A stretch of 64,000 nt of DNA from Planctomycetota bacterium (lineage in GTDB: Bacteria; Planctomycetota; Planctomycetia; Pirellulales; Pirellulaceae), in assembly GCA_014381825.1 (NCBI GenBank), contig JACNKX010000092.1:1-64000 (forward strand). Direction: 5' to 3'. A model generated the notes under the pieces. It searched no databases and was not told where the DNA came from. It was given only the letters and a program-made list of their open reading frames with translations. Below are positions 25,481 through 34,638 of this stretch, in pieces. Numbering within the stretch: position 1 is the stretch's first letter; each line of letters begins with the position of its first letter. The position numbers were made by a program, and so were the translations under genes.

Positions 25481-27793
25481 ATGGTAATGCTCGATTATCT
25501 CGTCTTGGCTGGATATTTCGTTGTCATGATCGGCATCGGAATCTACGCCTCGCGATTAGTGAAGGAGCAAGAAGACTTCTTTATGGGCGGCCGTTCGTTC
25601 GGCAAGCTGATGCAAACGTTCGCGGCCTTCGGTGCGGGAACTGGTTCGAGCGACCCGGTGAATACGGGACGGACGACTTTCACCAGTGGCATGAGCGGCA
25701 TGTGGAGCGTGATGTATTGGCTGTTTGTCACGCCGTTCTACTGGATCGCAGGCGTTTGGTATCGACGCATGCGACATCTGACCCTTGGCGATTGGTTCGT
25801 CGAGCGATATGAGTCGAGAGCACTGGGCGCGGCCTACTGTATCTTTGGCTTGGCCTTCTACATGGTCTACGGTTCGATGCTGTTCTCTGCGATCGGCAAA
25901 GTCGCAGCTCCACTCATCGAAACAGACACTATCACGCTCGGCGGGCAAGCGATTGGGATTGAGTATATCTTGGTCCCGATCATTGGCGTTATCGTCCTTG
26001 CTTACGGTATTCTCGGCGGTCTGCGAGCGGCTTACATTACCGACTTGATCCAAGGTCTCTGCATTATCTTTTTGTCGATCGTTCTGATCCCGTATGGATT
26101 GAACGCGCTCGTCGCCCAATTCGGCGACCCACAGACCGACGGTATGATGGAAGGCTTTCGGTATATGCACGAGCAGCTGCCGAAAGAACACTTCAGTGTC
26201 GTCGGTTCGACCAGCACCAGCGAGTTCCCGCTGCATCGCATCGTGGCGATTGTAATTATTAATCTCGTTGGCATCGTCGTGCAGCCGCATTTCATTGCTA
26301 CGGGCGGTGGCTCGGCGAAGACGGAAAAGGACGCCCGCATCGGTTTGGTTGTCGGAAACTTTCTCAAGAGATTCTGCACAGTCGGCTGGGTGCTGACCGC
26401 GCTGATCGCTCTTGCTCTGTACGCGAATGATCCGGACTTGATGCTCGACCCGGACAAGACATGGGGCGTCGCGTCGCGGAGACTACTGGGCCCAGGACTC
26501 ACGGGCCTGATGCTCGCCTGTTTGCTCGCCGCTCTGATGAGCAGTGTCGATGCCTATATGATCGTCGGGTCGGCGTTAATGGTCCGCAATATCTATGCCC
26601 CTTATATCAACAGCACGGCAAGCGAGGCGCAATATATTCGAGTCGGACGCATGACCGGAGTGATCGTCGTCGGTGGAGCTGTGATTGTTTCGCTGTTCTA
26701 CATGGATGTCTTTACTCAATTGCAACTAACTTGGGTGTTTAACGTTCTGTTCGCCGCGCCGTTCTGGGTCGGCATGTACTGGCGCCGTGCGACAACCGGT
26801 GCGGCGTGGGCGACGGTTGCGTTTAACGTGTTTGTATTCTTTGGAATTCCGTTCATGGCACCAAAACTGATGCCAGAGTTGCGAGATAACAAGGATTACC
26901 TAATTGCGAATCAGATCGTTCAGACAACGACAATGCGAGCAGCGGCCCCAACTGATGTACTTCGTCGAGAGACTCAAATAGCCGAGTGGGCGAAAGCCAG
27001 CGCGCTCGCGGGGCCGGAACTAGAATCCGCCGAACAAGACTATCGAGCCGCGGTGGCCCAGTTGCGCGAATCGACCGCCGAGAACGAAGCGTCGGGCGAA
27101 ATCATCAATGCGTTGCACCAAGCAACTGCCAGATTGAGCGCCGCGCGTATGGCTGTTGGAAAGCTGGGCTCAAGACCCGAAGCGCTAACAACCGGCGATG
27201 CATTTCCCGAGACGAAGACCAGCGGCGGCAAGAGTGTCTTTTGGCCTGGCGGTATCAAACCAGTTGACGCGGACGGCAACGTACTCGCCGACGTGCAGCC
27301 TCAAAAAGTGGGAGAGCCGACCGATCTTGACGAGAACACCAAGCAACAAGTCCTCGCATACGAGGACAACGTCACGCTCCGCGGTTTCGGTAACTTCCAG
27401 TTGGATTACTTGCTGTATCGGTCTGCGGGAATTGACATGACCTCAATGACCGATGCGACACTCGATACTCTGTCACTGCCACCAAAGATTATTACACCGT
27501 TTTTGGTCATGATCCTGATCAGCTTGATCACGCCTCGGAACAGCAAAGAGGGGCTCGACCGCTACTACTCGAAGATGAAGACGCCCGTTGTCCCAGACCA
27601 CGAGCAAGATCGAATGAACTTGGAAGAGGCCTTTGCAAACATCGAGTCAATGGAGGAGCGGAAGCTCTTTCCGGGCAGCAGTCTCGAAATTCAACGTCCA
27701 ACGAAAGCCGACATAATCGGAGTCGTCGTGTGTTTCGCCGTCTGTTTCGCCATTATCGGAATGGCAGTTGTTGTCGCGAACATCGGAGGGTGA
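25481..27793 (+). CDS. Sodium:solute symporter (SSF family) with a large soluble insert
   Basis: A 770-residue protein from ATG 25481; the open frame to 25019 runs antisense to the thioredoxin gene and is not credible. The first 460 residues show the SSF core with about 12 membrane spans, 'YFVVMIGIGIYASRLVKEQEDFFMGGR' region at the N-terminus, 'FGAGTGSSDPVNTGR', and 'AALMSSVDAYMIVGSALMVRNIY'. About residues 468-662 are soluble: a predicted coiled coil ('ELESAEQDYRAAVAQLRESTAE') followed by a Gly/Pro/Asp-rich part. Two more membrane spans close the protein ('IITPFLVMILISLI', 'IIGVVVCFAVCFAIIGMA'). Usual family length is about 500 residues. The substrate, whether sugar, amino acid or organic acid, cannot be told. 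Confidence 0.85.
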   Translation: MVMLDYLVLAGYFVVMIGIGIYASRLVKEQEDFFMGGRSFGKLMQTFAAFGAGTGSSDPVNTGRTTFTSGMSGMWSVMYWLFVTPFYWIAGVWYRRMRHLTLGDWFVERYESRALGAAYCIFGLAFYMVYGSMLFSAIGKVAAPLIETDTITLGGQAIGIEYILVPIIGVIVLAYGILGGLRAAYITDLIQGLCIIFLSIVLIPYGLNALVAQFGDPQTDGMMEGFRYMHEQLPKEHFSVVGSTSTSEFPLHRIVAIVIINLVGIVVQPHFIATGGGSAKTEKDARIGLVVGNFLKRFCTVGWVLTALIALALYANDPDLMLDPDKTWGVASRRLLGPGLTGLMLACLLAALMSSVDAYMIVGSALMVRNIYAPYINSTASEAQYIRVGRMTGVIVVGGAVIVSLFYMDVFTQLQLTWVFNVLFAAPFWVGMYWRRATTGAAWATVAFNVFVFFGIPFMAPKLMPELRDNKDYLIANQIVQTTTMRAAAPTDVLRRETQIAEWAKASALAGPELESAEQDYRAAVAQLRESTAENEASGEIINALHQATARLSAARMAVGKLGSRPEALTTGDAFPETKTSGGKSVFWPGGIKPVDADGNVLADVQPQKVGEPTDLDENTKQQVLAYEDNVTLRGFGNFQLDYLLYRSAGIDMTSMTDATLDTLSLPPKIITPFLVMILISLITPRNSKEGLDRYYSKMKTPVVPDHEQDRMNLEEAFANIESMEERKLFPGSSLEIQRPTKADIIGVVVCFAVCFAIIGMAVVVANIGG

Positions 27794-27821
27794 TGCTGCT
27801 ATTCGTGAAATAGCAAGAATA

Positions 27822-27871
27822 GTCGTTGTTCACTCCGCGAACAAACGTGCGTTCGCGGAGCGAACAACGAC
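27822..27871. repeat. Long hairpin with 21-nt arms upstream of panD
   Basis: Left arm 27822-27842 and right arm 27851-27871 pair over 21 positions with a single G:T-type mismatch and an 8-base loop. The right arm holds a further palindrome, gttcgcggagcgaac. It lies 29 bases after the symporter stop and 79 before panD. It may be a terminator for the symporter or a dispersed repeat; no T-run follows. Confidence 0.65.
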
Positions 27872-27949
27872 AATGACACCTTGTCCAAATGCGGCAAATT
27901 GCCGATTATGGAGATGACCTGAATTCGTCTCCTGCCCAGTGATTGCCCG

Positions 27950-28312
27950 ATGAAACGGACGCTTTTGAAATCCAAGATCCACCGCGCCACGGTGACTGAC
28001 GCAGACCTTGAATACGAGGGAAGCGTGACGATCGACCCAGAACTGCTTGAGGCCGCAGATATCGTCGTGTACGAACGGGTCGAAATCTACGATATTACCA
28101 ACGGATCTCGGATCTCGACTTATGCGATTCTTGGCGAACCTGGCGGGGGTGAGATCTGCATCAATGGTGCGGCGGCGCACCTCGTTAACCCGGGCGACTT
28201 GGTCATCATTGCCAGCTATGCCGAGTACGACGAGATCGAGATCGAGAATCACGAACCCCGCCTGATCCTCGTCGACCACCAGAACCGACCTCAGCTTGCT
28301 CAAGCCGACTGA
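27950..28312 (+). CDS. panD: Aspartate 1-decarboxylase
   Basis: A 120-residue protein of typical family length. It converts L-aspartate to beta-alanine for pantothenate and coenzyme A synthesis. The self-processing site is visible as Y22-E-G24-S25-V-T; cleavage between Gly24 and Ser25 yields the pyruvoyl cofactor. Other conserved parts are '[19 protein letters not shown]' region, 'ISTYAI', and '[21 protein letters not shown]'. It is followed by two M24 peptidase genes in the same direction; a functional link to them is not evident. Confidence 0.97.
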   Translation: MKRTLLKSKIHRATVTDADLEYEGSVTIDPELLEAADIVVYERVEIYDITNGSRISTYAILGEPGGGEICINGAAAHLVNPGDLVIIASYAEYDEIEIENHEPRLILVDHQNRPQLAQAD

Positions 28313-28363
28313 CTACTAATCCTGCCTTCGCGTTCAAATACTGCCTGCAAAGAAACGCACTTT

Positions 28364-29452
28364 ATGCCCAACTACAAGCAGCGACGCGATAAATTGCGCC
28401 GACTAGTCCGTGACACGGAAGCCGACGCCATACTCGTTACCAGCTACGACAACGTCACGTATTTGACGGGTTTCACGGGCGATTCTAGCTATCTGCTTCT
28501 GACGCGCGATGGTCAGATCATCTTGAGCGATCGGCGTTACACGACGCAGCTCGAAACGGAGTGCCCGAGCATCGACTTGGAAATTCGTGGCCCTGAGTCG
28601 ACGATACTGGACGGCGTTGCAAAAGTCGTCCGCAAGGCGAAGCTTGGATCACTTGCCATCGAAGCAAGTTCCGTGACATTGGACTTTTCTCAGAAGCTAA
28701 CGGAGAAGCTCCCCAAAGTCGAGTTGGCCGCCACTGACGGCTTGGTAGAGCAATTGCGTGAGATCAAAGATAGGGAGGAGATCGCGGAGATCCGTGAGGC
28801 GATCGAGATTGCGGCGCGAGCATTTGCTGTTGTTAAAGCCGGATTGCGGCCAGAGCAATCCGAGAAACAAGTTGCCGATGAAATCGAACGACAAGTCCGG
28901 CTGTTCGGCGGCGAATGCACTGCTTTCTGGCCGATCGTTGGCGTTGGGCCAAACGGCGCGCTGCCCCACTATCGCCCTGGCGGCGTGAAGATCGAAGAGA
29001 GTTTCATGGTGCTTGTGGACTGGGGTGCCAAAGCGAGGCTCTATCTAAGCGACTTGACGCGTATCATCGTAACTGGCAAAGCACCGGCAAAACTGGAGCG
29101 AGTCTACAACGTGGTTCTTAAGGCGCAGAAGAAGGCCATCGCGGCGATCCGTCCTGGCGCGATCATGGAGAATGTCGATGCCGCGGCGCGGAAGGTTATC
29201 ACCGACGCCGGCTTTGGAAAACAGTTCGGACACTCGCTGGGTCACGGCTTTGGACTTCAAATTCATGAGCAACCGCGACTCGCCATTCACCAGAAGCGTC
29301 CGCTCGAACCAGGAATGGTAGTTACGGTCGAGCCTGGGATCTATTTACCTGGAGCGTTCGGTGTGCGAATCGAAGACGATATCCTAGTGACCAAGGACGG
29401 ACACGAAGTTCTATCTCACGTTCCGAAGGAATACAGCGACTGTGTGATATGA
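28364..29452 (+). CDS. Xaa-Pro aminopeptidase family (M24B) peptidase
   Basis: A 362-residue protein, close to bacterial prolidase/PepQ-like length. The N-terminal creatinase-like domain (1-130) begins 'RRDKLRRLVRDTEADAILVT'. The pita-bread catalytic domain has all metal-ligand segments: 'VDWGAK' (Asp), 'SDLTR' (Asp), 'LGHGFG' (His), 'TVEPG' (Glu) and 'RIEDD' (Glu). It is expected to remove N-terminal residues preceding proline or to cut Xaa-Pro dipeptides in the cytoplasm. A second, more divergent M24 protein follows. Confidence 0.92.
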   Translation: MPNYKQRRDKLRRLVRDTEADAILVTSYDNVTYLTGFTGDSSYLLLTRDGQIILSDRRYTTQLETECPSIDLEIRGPESTILDGVAKVVRKAKLGSLAIEASSVTLDFSQKLTEKLPKVELAATDGLVEQLREIKDREEIAEIREAIEIAARAFAVVKAGLRPEQSEKQVADEIERQVRLFGGECTAFWPIVGVGPNGALPHYRPGGVKIEESFMVLVDWGAKARLYLSDLTRIIVTGKAPAKLERVYNVVLKAQKKAIAAIRPGAIMENVDAAARKVITDAGFGKQFGHSLGHGFGLQIHEQPRLAIHQKRPLEPGMVVTVEPGIYLPGAFGVRIEDDILVTKDGHEVLSHVPKEYSDCVI

Positions 29453-29521
29453 TCGTTTAACCCGGTCGCATCGCGACCGCTGAGTGCGAATCGACCGTCG
29501 CAATGCGACCGGGTTAAACGA
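29453..29521. repeat. 19-bp perfect inverted repeat (TCGTTTAACCCGGTCGCAT type)
   Basis: Arm 29453-29471 is an exact reverse complement of 29503-29521, with a 31-base loop that contains the sub-repeat 'tcgcgaccg/cgaccgtcgca'. It fills the gap between the two M24 peptidase genes, starting at the first base after the stop codon. It looks like a dispersed palindromic element and may also form an RNA hairpin in a joint transcript. Confidence 0.7.
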
Positions 29522-29544
29522 CAAAAGCGCAAGTACGAACAGCC

Positions 29545-30735
29545 ATGTTGAACGTCAATGCAATTCAAGAGTCCTTGCAAACCTTCAAACTTGATGGTTG
29601 GTTGCTGTATGACTTTCGCGGCATGAATCCGTTAGCTCGCCGCGTTCTCGGGATGAGTGACGACAATGTCGGTTCGCGGCGCTGGTTTTACTGCATCCCG
29701 GCGGAGGGCGCGCCCATGAAGCTTGTCCATCGTATTGAATCGGGAGCATTAGACGGTTTGCCGGGTTCCGTAAACGTCTATCTCAAGTGGCAAGAGCTGG
29801 AAGCCGGAGTCGAGCGGCTCGTTTCTGAGATGGGCCGTGTGGCGATGGAGTACTCGCCGAACAATGCCAATCCATACGTGTCTCGCGTGGACGCAGGGAC
29901 CATTGAGTTAGTCCGTCGATTCGGCTGCGATATTGTCTCGTCTGGCGATTTGATTCAGCAGTTCGAGGCTGTCTGGGATGACGAGCAGTGGCAGATGCAT
30001 CTCGAGGCATCGGAGCATACGAACGCGGCGTTTACCCGTGCGTGGTCATTGATCGCTGACCGGATTCGATCTGGCGAACGGGTCACAGAATGCATGGTGC
30101 AGGAAGAAATCATGCAGCACTTTGCCGAACGCGGGATGACGACTTATCATCCGCCGATCGTCGGAGTTGGACCTCACAGCGGCGATCCTCACTTCGAGCC
30201 TGATGCCAACAACGATACCGAAATGCAAAACGGCGATTTCGTGCTGATCGATCTCTGGGCCAAGATGGACCAGCCGCGAGGAGTCTACAGCGATCTGACT
30301 CGAGTTGGTTACATCGGCGAATCCGTGCCGCGGCAGTACGAGGAAGTGTTCAAGATCGTCGCTGATGCCCGCGATGCCGGAATCGCGATTGTCAAAGACG
30401 CCTTTGCCAAGGGCGAATCGTTACAAGGCTGGCAAGTCGACAAAGCGACTCGTGATGTGATCGACACGGCCGGGTATGGTGACGCGTTCTTTCATCGGAC
30501 GGGCCACAGCATCGGGCAAGAGACGCACGGCAACGGTGCCAACATGGATAACCTCGAAATGCGCGACGAGCGACTTGTGTTGCCTGGTACGTGTTTCTCG
30601 ATCGAGCCAGGCATCTATCTTCCGGAGTTCGGTATTCGAAGCGAAGTCGATGTGTTCGTTGATCACGATGGGAACGTTCACGTTACCGGCGGCGATCTGC
30701 AACAAGCGGTGATCTCTGTGTTGGCGGAATATTGA
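29545..30735 (+). CDS. M24 family metallopeptidase
   Basis: A 396-residue protein with a creatinase-like N-terminal domain ('DGWLLYDFRGMNPLARRVLG') and an M24 catalytic domain from about 165. Ligand segments are 'LIDLWAK' (Asp), 'YSDLTR' (Asp), 'RTGHSIG' (His), 'SIEPGIY' (Glu) and 'IRSEVDV' (Glu). The loop 'HEPDANND'-like segment around 'GDPHFEPDANND' differs from standard prolidases, and the class is often called an Xaa-Pro peptidase-like protein of unknown specificity. It follows the first M24 gene with only a repeat between, so both may be on one transcript. Confidence 0.9.
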   Translation: MLNVNAIQESLQTFKLDGWLLYDFRGMNPLARRVLGMSDDNVGSRRWFYCIPAEGAPMKLVHRIESGALDGLPGSVNVYLKWQELEAGVERLVSEMGRVAMEYSPNNANPYVSRVDAGTIELVRRFGCDIVSSGDLIQQFEAVWDDEQWQMHLEASEHTNAAFTRAWSLIADRIRSGERVTECMVQEEIMQHFAERGMTTYHPPIVGVGPHSGDPHFEPDANNDTEMQNGDFVLIDLWAKMDQPRGVYSDLTRVGYIGESVPRQYEEVFKIVADARDAGIAIVKDAFAKGESLQGWQVDKATRDVIDTAGYGDAFFHRTGHSIGQETHGNGANMDNLEMRDERLVLPGTCFSIEPGIYLPEFGIRSEVDVFVDHDGNVHVTGGDLQQAVISVLAEY

Positions 30736-30753
30736 CGCTAAGGAGTTGTACTC

Positions 30754-31485
30754 ATGTTGAAAACGTATCTTTACCTGACCACGCTCTTCGTCGGTTGCTT
30801 CATCGCGGTCGGCTGTAGCGTGTCGAATCCAGCTTCAACCGTAGAGGCCGAGCCGATGGCAGAGATTCCTTCCGACGAAACCTTACAGCCCGTCTCCGCG
30901 ACCGTTGAAAGCAACTCCGAGACTTCAGAAGCAAAACAAGAGATCGCGACTTTCGGCGCCGGTTGCTTCTGGTGCGTTGAAGCAGTCTTCAAGGAACTCG
31001 AAGGAGTCGTCTCGGTCGAGTCTGGATATACAGGCGGTCATGTGGTGAATCCGACTTATGAGCAAGTCTGCGATAAGACGACGGGACATGCAGAAGTATG
31101 TCGCATTACTTTTGAGCCCGCAAAGATTAGCTTCGACGAGTTGCTCGAAGTCTTTTGGCAGACGCATGATCCAACGACGCTCAATCAGCAAGGCGCAGAC
31201 CAAGGGCCCCAGTACCGGTCGGCGATTTATTACCACAACGATCAGCAAAAGGAACTTGCTCAGCACTACATGAAAGCTCTCGATGAGTCCGGGGAGTTTC
31301 GTGCTCCGATCGTCACCGAGATTACCGCTGCGACGATCTTCTACAAGGCCGAGAATTACCATCAAGACTATTACGCCTTGAACCCGTATCAGGGTTATTG
31401 TGCATTCGTCGTGAAGCCTAAAGTCGACAAGGTGCGCAAGGTCTTCAAGGACAAGTTGAAGAAGGACGTCGATTCAGCTGAGTAG
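30754..31485 (+). CDS. msrA: Lipoprotein peptide-methionine (S)-S-oxide reductase
   Basis: A 243-residue protein, with 'aaggag' as a clear ribosome site before ATG 30754. The lipobox 'IAVG-C21' puts it in the periplasm. A 40-residue acidic/Ser linker is followed by the MsrA domain (64-230) with 'GAG-C71-FWC74-VEAVF', where Cys71 is the catalytic residue reducing methionine sulfoxide. 'GYTGGHVVNPTYEQVC', 'HDPTTLNQQGADQGPQYRS' and 'ENYHQDY' are the other family boxes. Export suggests repair of oxidised periplasmic proteins. It converges with the sulfite reductase gene 9 bases away. Confidence 0.95.
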   Translation: MLKTYLYLTTLFVGCFIAVGCSVSNPASTVEAEPMAEIPSDETLQPVSATVESNSETSEAKQEIATFGAGCFWCVEAVFKELEGVVSVESGYTGGHVVNPTYEQVCDKTTGHAEVCRITFEPAKISFDELLEVFWQTHDPTTLNQQGADQGPQYRSAIYYHNDQQKELAQHYMKALDESGEFRAPIVTEITAATIFYKAENYHQDYYALNPYQGYCAFVVKPKVDKVRKVFKDKLKKDVDSAE

Positions 31486-31493
31486 CGCATCCG

Positions 31494-33545
31494 TTACGCC
31501 GTCGTCTGGTAGCTCTCTGACCACGCCAGCAGATCTTCTTTTCCCTTGCGATCACAGAAGTCGCCAAATGATTCGCCCTTGGTGCGTTCTTGCTTGAAGT
31601 ACACGAACAGCGGCGTGAGCGTCGGCACAACCTCGGCTTCGGGCACCAAATCTTTGTAGATGAAGTTCAAGCGATTACCGAGTAACCGACCGCCGACGGA
31701 AACGGTGTACTTGCCTGCTGCTTTACCTACCAAACCAATGTCCGAGTTGTAAGGTCGGGCGCAACCATTCGGGCAGCCCGTCATGCGGACTGTAAACTCT
31801 TCGCTCGCGAGCCCGAGCTTGGCGAGTTCGACTTCCATCTGATCCATGACGCTGGGCAGAGCGCGTTCGGCCTCCGTGATCGAAAGGCCACACGTCGGCC
31901 ACGCCACGCAAGCCATCGACCATTTCCTGACCGTCGAAACATCCTCCGACAAGGCGATGTTGTGGTCGCGAAGGATGCTCTCCAGAGTCGATTTGCTGCG
32001 ACCAGCAATGTCTGTGAAGAGAATGTCCTGGTGCGACGTCAATCGAATACCGGGCTTGAGTCGACCGCAGATCTCGCGGAGCGCGGACTTCAGTTGAAAC
32101 GAGTCGTCATCCTTGATGCGCCCGTTCTCGACGTTCAATCCATAGAACCACTTGCCATCGCCCTGCTTGTACCAGCCCATGTGATCATCGAAGCCAGAAA
32201 CGTCGATTGGATCGGGCTCGCGAAGTTTGTTCCCGTAGTACTCTTCCACCTTCGCCTTGAATCGTTCCAAGCCCCAGTTGTGAATCAAGTACTTAAGCCG
32301 CGCGACCTTACGATCGCTGCGATTGCCAAAGTCGCGTTGAACTTTCACAACGGCTGTTGCAAGATCAACCGCTTCACTCGGCGTTACGAAGGCGAGCTTC
32401 TGTCCCAACGCGGGAAAGGTCTTTGCGGCACTGGGCGTCACACCTTGGCCGCCGCCAACGAGCATGTTGTAGCCAGTGATGTTGCCGTCTTTGCAGATCG
32501 CCATCAGCGACAAGTCATGCGTGTACATGTCGACACAATTGTCATCCGGCAAGCCAACTGACATCTTGAATTTACGCGGTAGGTACTGTCGACCGTAAAT
32601 CGGTTCAATCTCGTGGCCGTTCTTTCCGCCGCCAACCAGTTCGTCTTCGCCCGTCTTCAGATCGCGAAGCCAAAGCTCGTGATAAGCCGACGTCCGGGGC
32701 GCAAAATGCGCGGCAAGTTGGTCCGCCATCGCTTGCATTTCGTCATGGACGGCATCGTTGCGATGCGGAGCCGGGCAGCACATGACATTTCGATTTATGT
32801 CACCACACGCGCCTAGGGTCGTAAGCTGACTTGCATTGATCTGCTCGATAGTTTGCTTCAAGTTGCTCTTGATGACGCCATGAAGTTGCAATGCTTGTCG
32901 ACTGGTGATACGTAGCGTCGAGTTTCCAACCTCATCGGCCAAATCGAGCTGAGCCAGCAGTTGGGGACTCGTCAGTTTCCCACCGGGAATCTTCGAGCGG
33001 ACCATGAACATGTAATCACGTTTCGATTTAGCTCCTCCGCCTCTCGCACGCGCGTCGCGATTATCTTGTTGGTACGTTCCGTGATGCTTCAGCAGCTGGA
33101 CGCTACTTTTTCCAAAGTGATCGTTGCCATCGACCAGTTCTTCTGGAATTTCACCGCGAAGGTGCTGACTCGCATCTTTGAACTTCTCGACCTCACTGGG
33201 CTTTTTCGGATCGCCCAATGGAACGTCGCCCTTTGCGGGAGCATCTACCTTTACTTGGGCGTCGGATTTCGCCGCTTTCCCGTTTGCGTCGGGCTTTGAT
33301 GCTTCGCCGCGTGCCATCGCGAGGATGTCGGCGGTACTCAGGCCCGGCTTCGCCGACGGCTCGGCCTTGTCCGATGCGGGCGCATCGACGATTACTTGTT
33401 CTTTTGCAGGGTCTCCGCTCGAGCTTAGGGCCGCCAGCAGCTCCTTGTAGGCCATTTGCTGGATCGACTCGGAATCGAACCCATTGACGGCATTCGCGAT
33501 CGAAGGCATTTGCCGGAGTAGTTCTTGATATCGATCGTTCGCCAT
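31494..33545 (-). CDS. cysI: Siroheme-dependent sulfite reductase (hemoprotein subunit)
   Basis: A 683-residue cytoplasmic protein from ATG 33545; the frame extends 16 codons further. It reduces sulfite to sulfide in assimilation. The siroheme/[4Fe-4S] ligands are canonical: C546-x5-C552 and C591-x3-C595 ('GCPNGCARPY'). Other boxes are 'LLKHHGTYQQDNRD', 'RITSRQALQLHGV', 'GDINRNVMCCPAP' and 'NMLVGGGQG'. A 115-residue Ala/Lys/Asp-rich extension precedes the core. No flavoprotein (CysJ) gene is adjacent, so the electron donor may be ferredoxin. The distinction from an assimilatory nitrite reductase rests on overall similarity. Confidence 0.9.
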   Translation of the reverse strand: MANDRYQELLRQMPSIANAVNGFDSESIQQMAYKELLAALSSSGDPAKEQVIVDAPASDKAEPSAKPGLSTADILAMARGEASKPDANGKAAKSDAQVKVDAPAKGDVPLGDPKKPSEVEKFKDASQHLRGEIPEELVDGNDHFGKSSVQLLKHHGTYQQDNRDARARGGGAKSKRDYMFMVRSKIPGGKLTSPQLLAQLDLADEVGNSTLRITSRQALQLHGVIKSNLKQTIEQINASQLTTLGACGDINRNVMCCPAPHRNDAVHDEMQAMADQLAAHFAPRTSAYHELWLRDLKTGEDELVGGGKNGHEIEPIYGRQYLPRKFKMSVGLPDDNCVDMYTHDLSLMAICKDGNITGYNMLVGGGQGVTPSAAKTFPALGQKLAFVTPSEAVDLATAVVKVQRDFGNRSDRKVARLKYLIHNWGLERFKAKVEEYYGNKLREPDPIDVSGFDDHMGWYKQGDGKWFYGLNVENGRIKDDDSFQLKSALREICGRLKPGIRLTSHQDILFTDIAGRSKSTLESILRDHNIALSEDVSTVRKWSMACVAWPTCGLSITEAERALPSVMDQMEVELAKLGLASEEFTVRMTGCPNGCARPYNSDIGLVGKAAGKYTVSVGGRLLGNRLNFIYKDLVPEAEVVPTLTPLFVYFKQERTKGESFGDFCDRKGKEDLLAWSESYQTTA

Positions 33546-33750
33546 GCGAACTGTCCTTTTGGGTTGCAATCTATGTGGAACGTATCGACGCAAACCGCGA
33601 TACTGCTGTGCTTTACGAACGAGGAACGCAGCTTACCTGGATAGTCAAGTCAGTATAACTTCCCTGATCGGCAACGGCCAACTCCACAATATAGCGGAAG
33701 TGGTCTAGAATGCTCGCCCGATCAAACATGAACCGCTACTTCCCGAAAGG

Positions 33751-34638
33751 ATGGAACTTGTGGCTGCACAGCTACTTGATGGAAAAGGGATTGCCAAGCA
33801 GATCCGAGACGAAATCAAGATTGATGTCGCCGAGTTTGTCGAAAAAAGCGGTGTTACGCCCTGTTTGGCAGCCGTCTTGGTGGGGGACGACCCGGCAAGT
33901 CAGGTCTATGTCAGGAACAAGGAGCGGGCTTGCGAGGTCGCTGGGATCACGAGCCAATTGCACCGTCTTTCAGCAGACACAAGTGAAACGGATTTGCTCG
34001 CGCTGATCGAGCAGCTGAATGGCGATCCTGCAGTACACGGGATCCTCGTCCAGCTCCCGCTGCCGTCGCATATCACCGAAACGAAGATTCTCGATGCCGT
34101 CCATCCGCTTAAAGATGTCGATTCGTTCCACGCAGAAAACGTCGGTCTCGTTGTTCAAGGTCGCCCCCGATTCCTGCCCTGCACGCCGCACGGAGTCGTG
34201 CAGATTCTTCATCGTTGCGGAATCGAGATCAGCGGCAAACATGCTGTTGTCGTTGGGCGTAGCGAAATCGTCGGCAAACCGCTCGCAAACATGCTTCTGC
34301 AACGCGGCTCGAATCTAGGCCCATCAGCGGCCAACGCGACAGTCACCGTCTGTCACAGCCGCACTGCGAACTTGCCGGAAATCACGCGCCAAGCCGACAT
34401 CCTGATTGCCGCGATCGGGCAAGCCAAGTTTATCACGGCCGACATGATCAAACCGGGAGCGACTGTCATCGATGTTGGCATCAATCGCACGGACGATGGA
34501 TTAGTCGGTGACGTCGATTTTGACGCAGCGCTGGAAGTTGCCGGCGCGATCACACCAGTTCCAGGCGGCGTCGGGCCGTTAACTATCGCGATGCTTCTCT
34601 GGAACACGCTGGCGGCCGCGAGGATGCAGGCGACTTAG
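33751..34638 (+). CDS. folD: Bifunctional methylenetetrahydrofolate dehydrogenase/cyclohydrolase
   Basis: A 295-residue protein, normal for FolD, with 'gaaagg' just before ATG 33751. It interconverts 5,10-methylene-, methenyl- and 10-formyl-tetrahydrofolate using NADP. Catalytic Lys lies in 'VYVRNKERACE'; further boxes are 'GILVQLPLP', 'LKDVDSFHAENVG', 'PCTPHGVVQIL', 'VGRSEIVGKPLA' and 'PVPGGVGPLTIAMLL'. An insertion of about 6 residues occurs after the NADP loop ('GSNLGPSAANA'). Its 3' end overlaps the convergent GNAT gene by 4 bases. Confidence 0.97.
   Translation: MELVAAQLLDGKGIAKQIRDEIKIDVAEFVEKSGVTPCLAAVLVGDDPASQVYVRNKERACEVAGITSQLHRLSADTSETDLLALIEQLNGDPAVHGILVQLPLPSHITETKILDAVHPLKDVDSFHAENVGLVVQGRPRFLPCTPHGVVQILHRCGIEISGKHAVVVGRSEIVGKPLANMLLQRGSNLGPSAANATVTVCHSRTANLPEITRQADILIAAIGQAKFITADMIKPGATVIDVGINRTDDGLVGDVDFDAALEVAGAITPVPGGVGPLTIAMLLWNTLAAARMQAT

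Noticed and set aside
29453-29521. CRISPR-like repeat
   Set aside because: It is a single inverted pair, not direct repeats with regular spacers.
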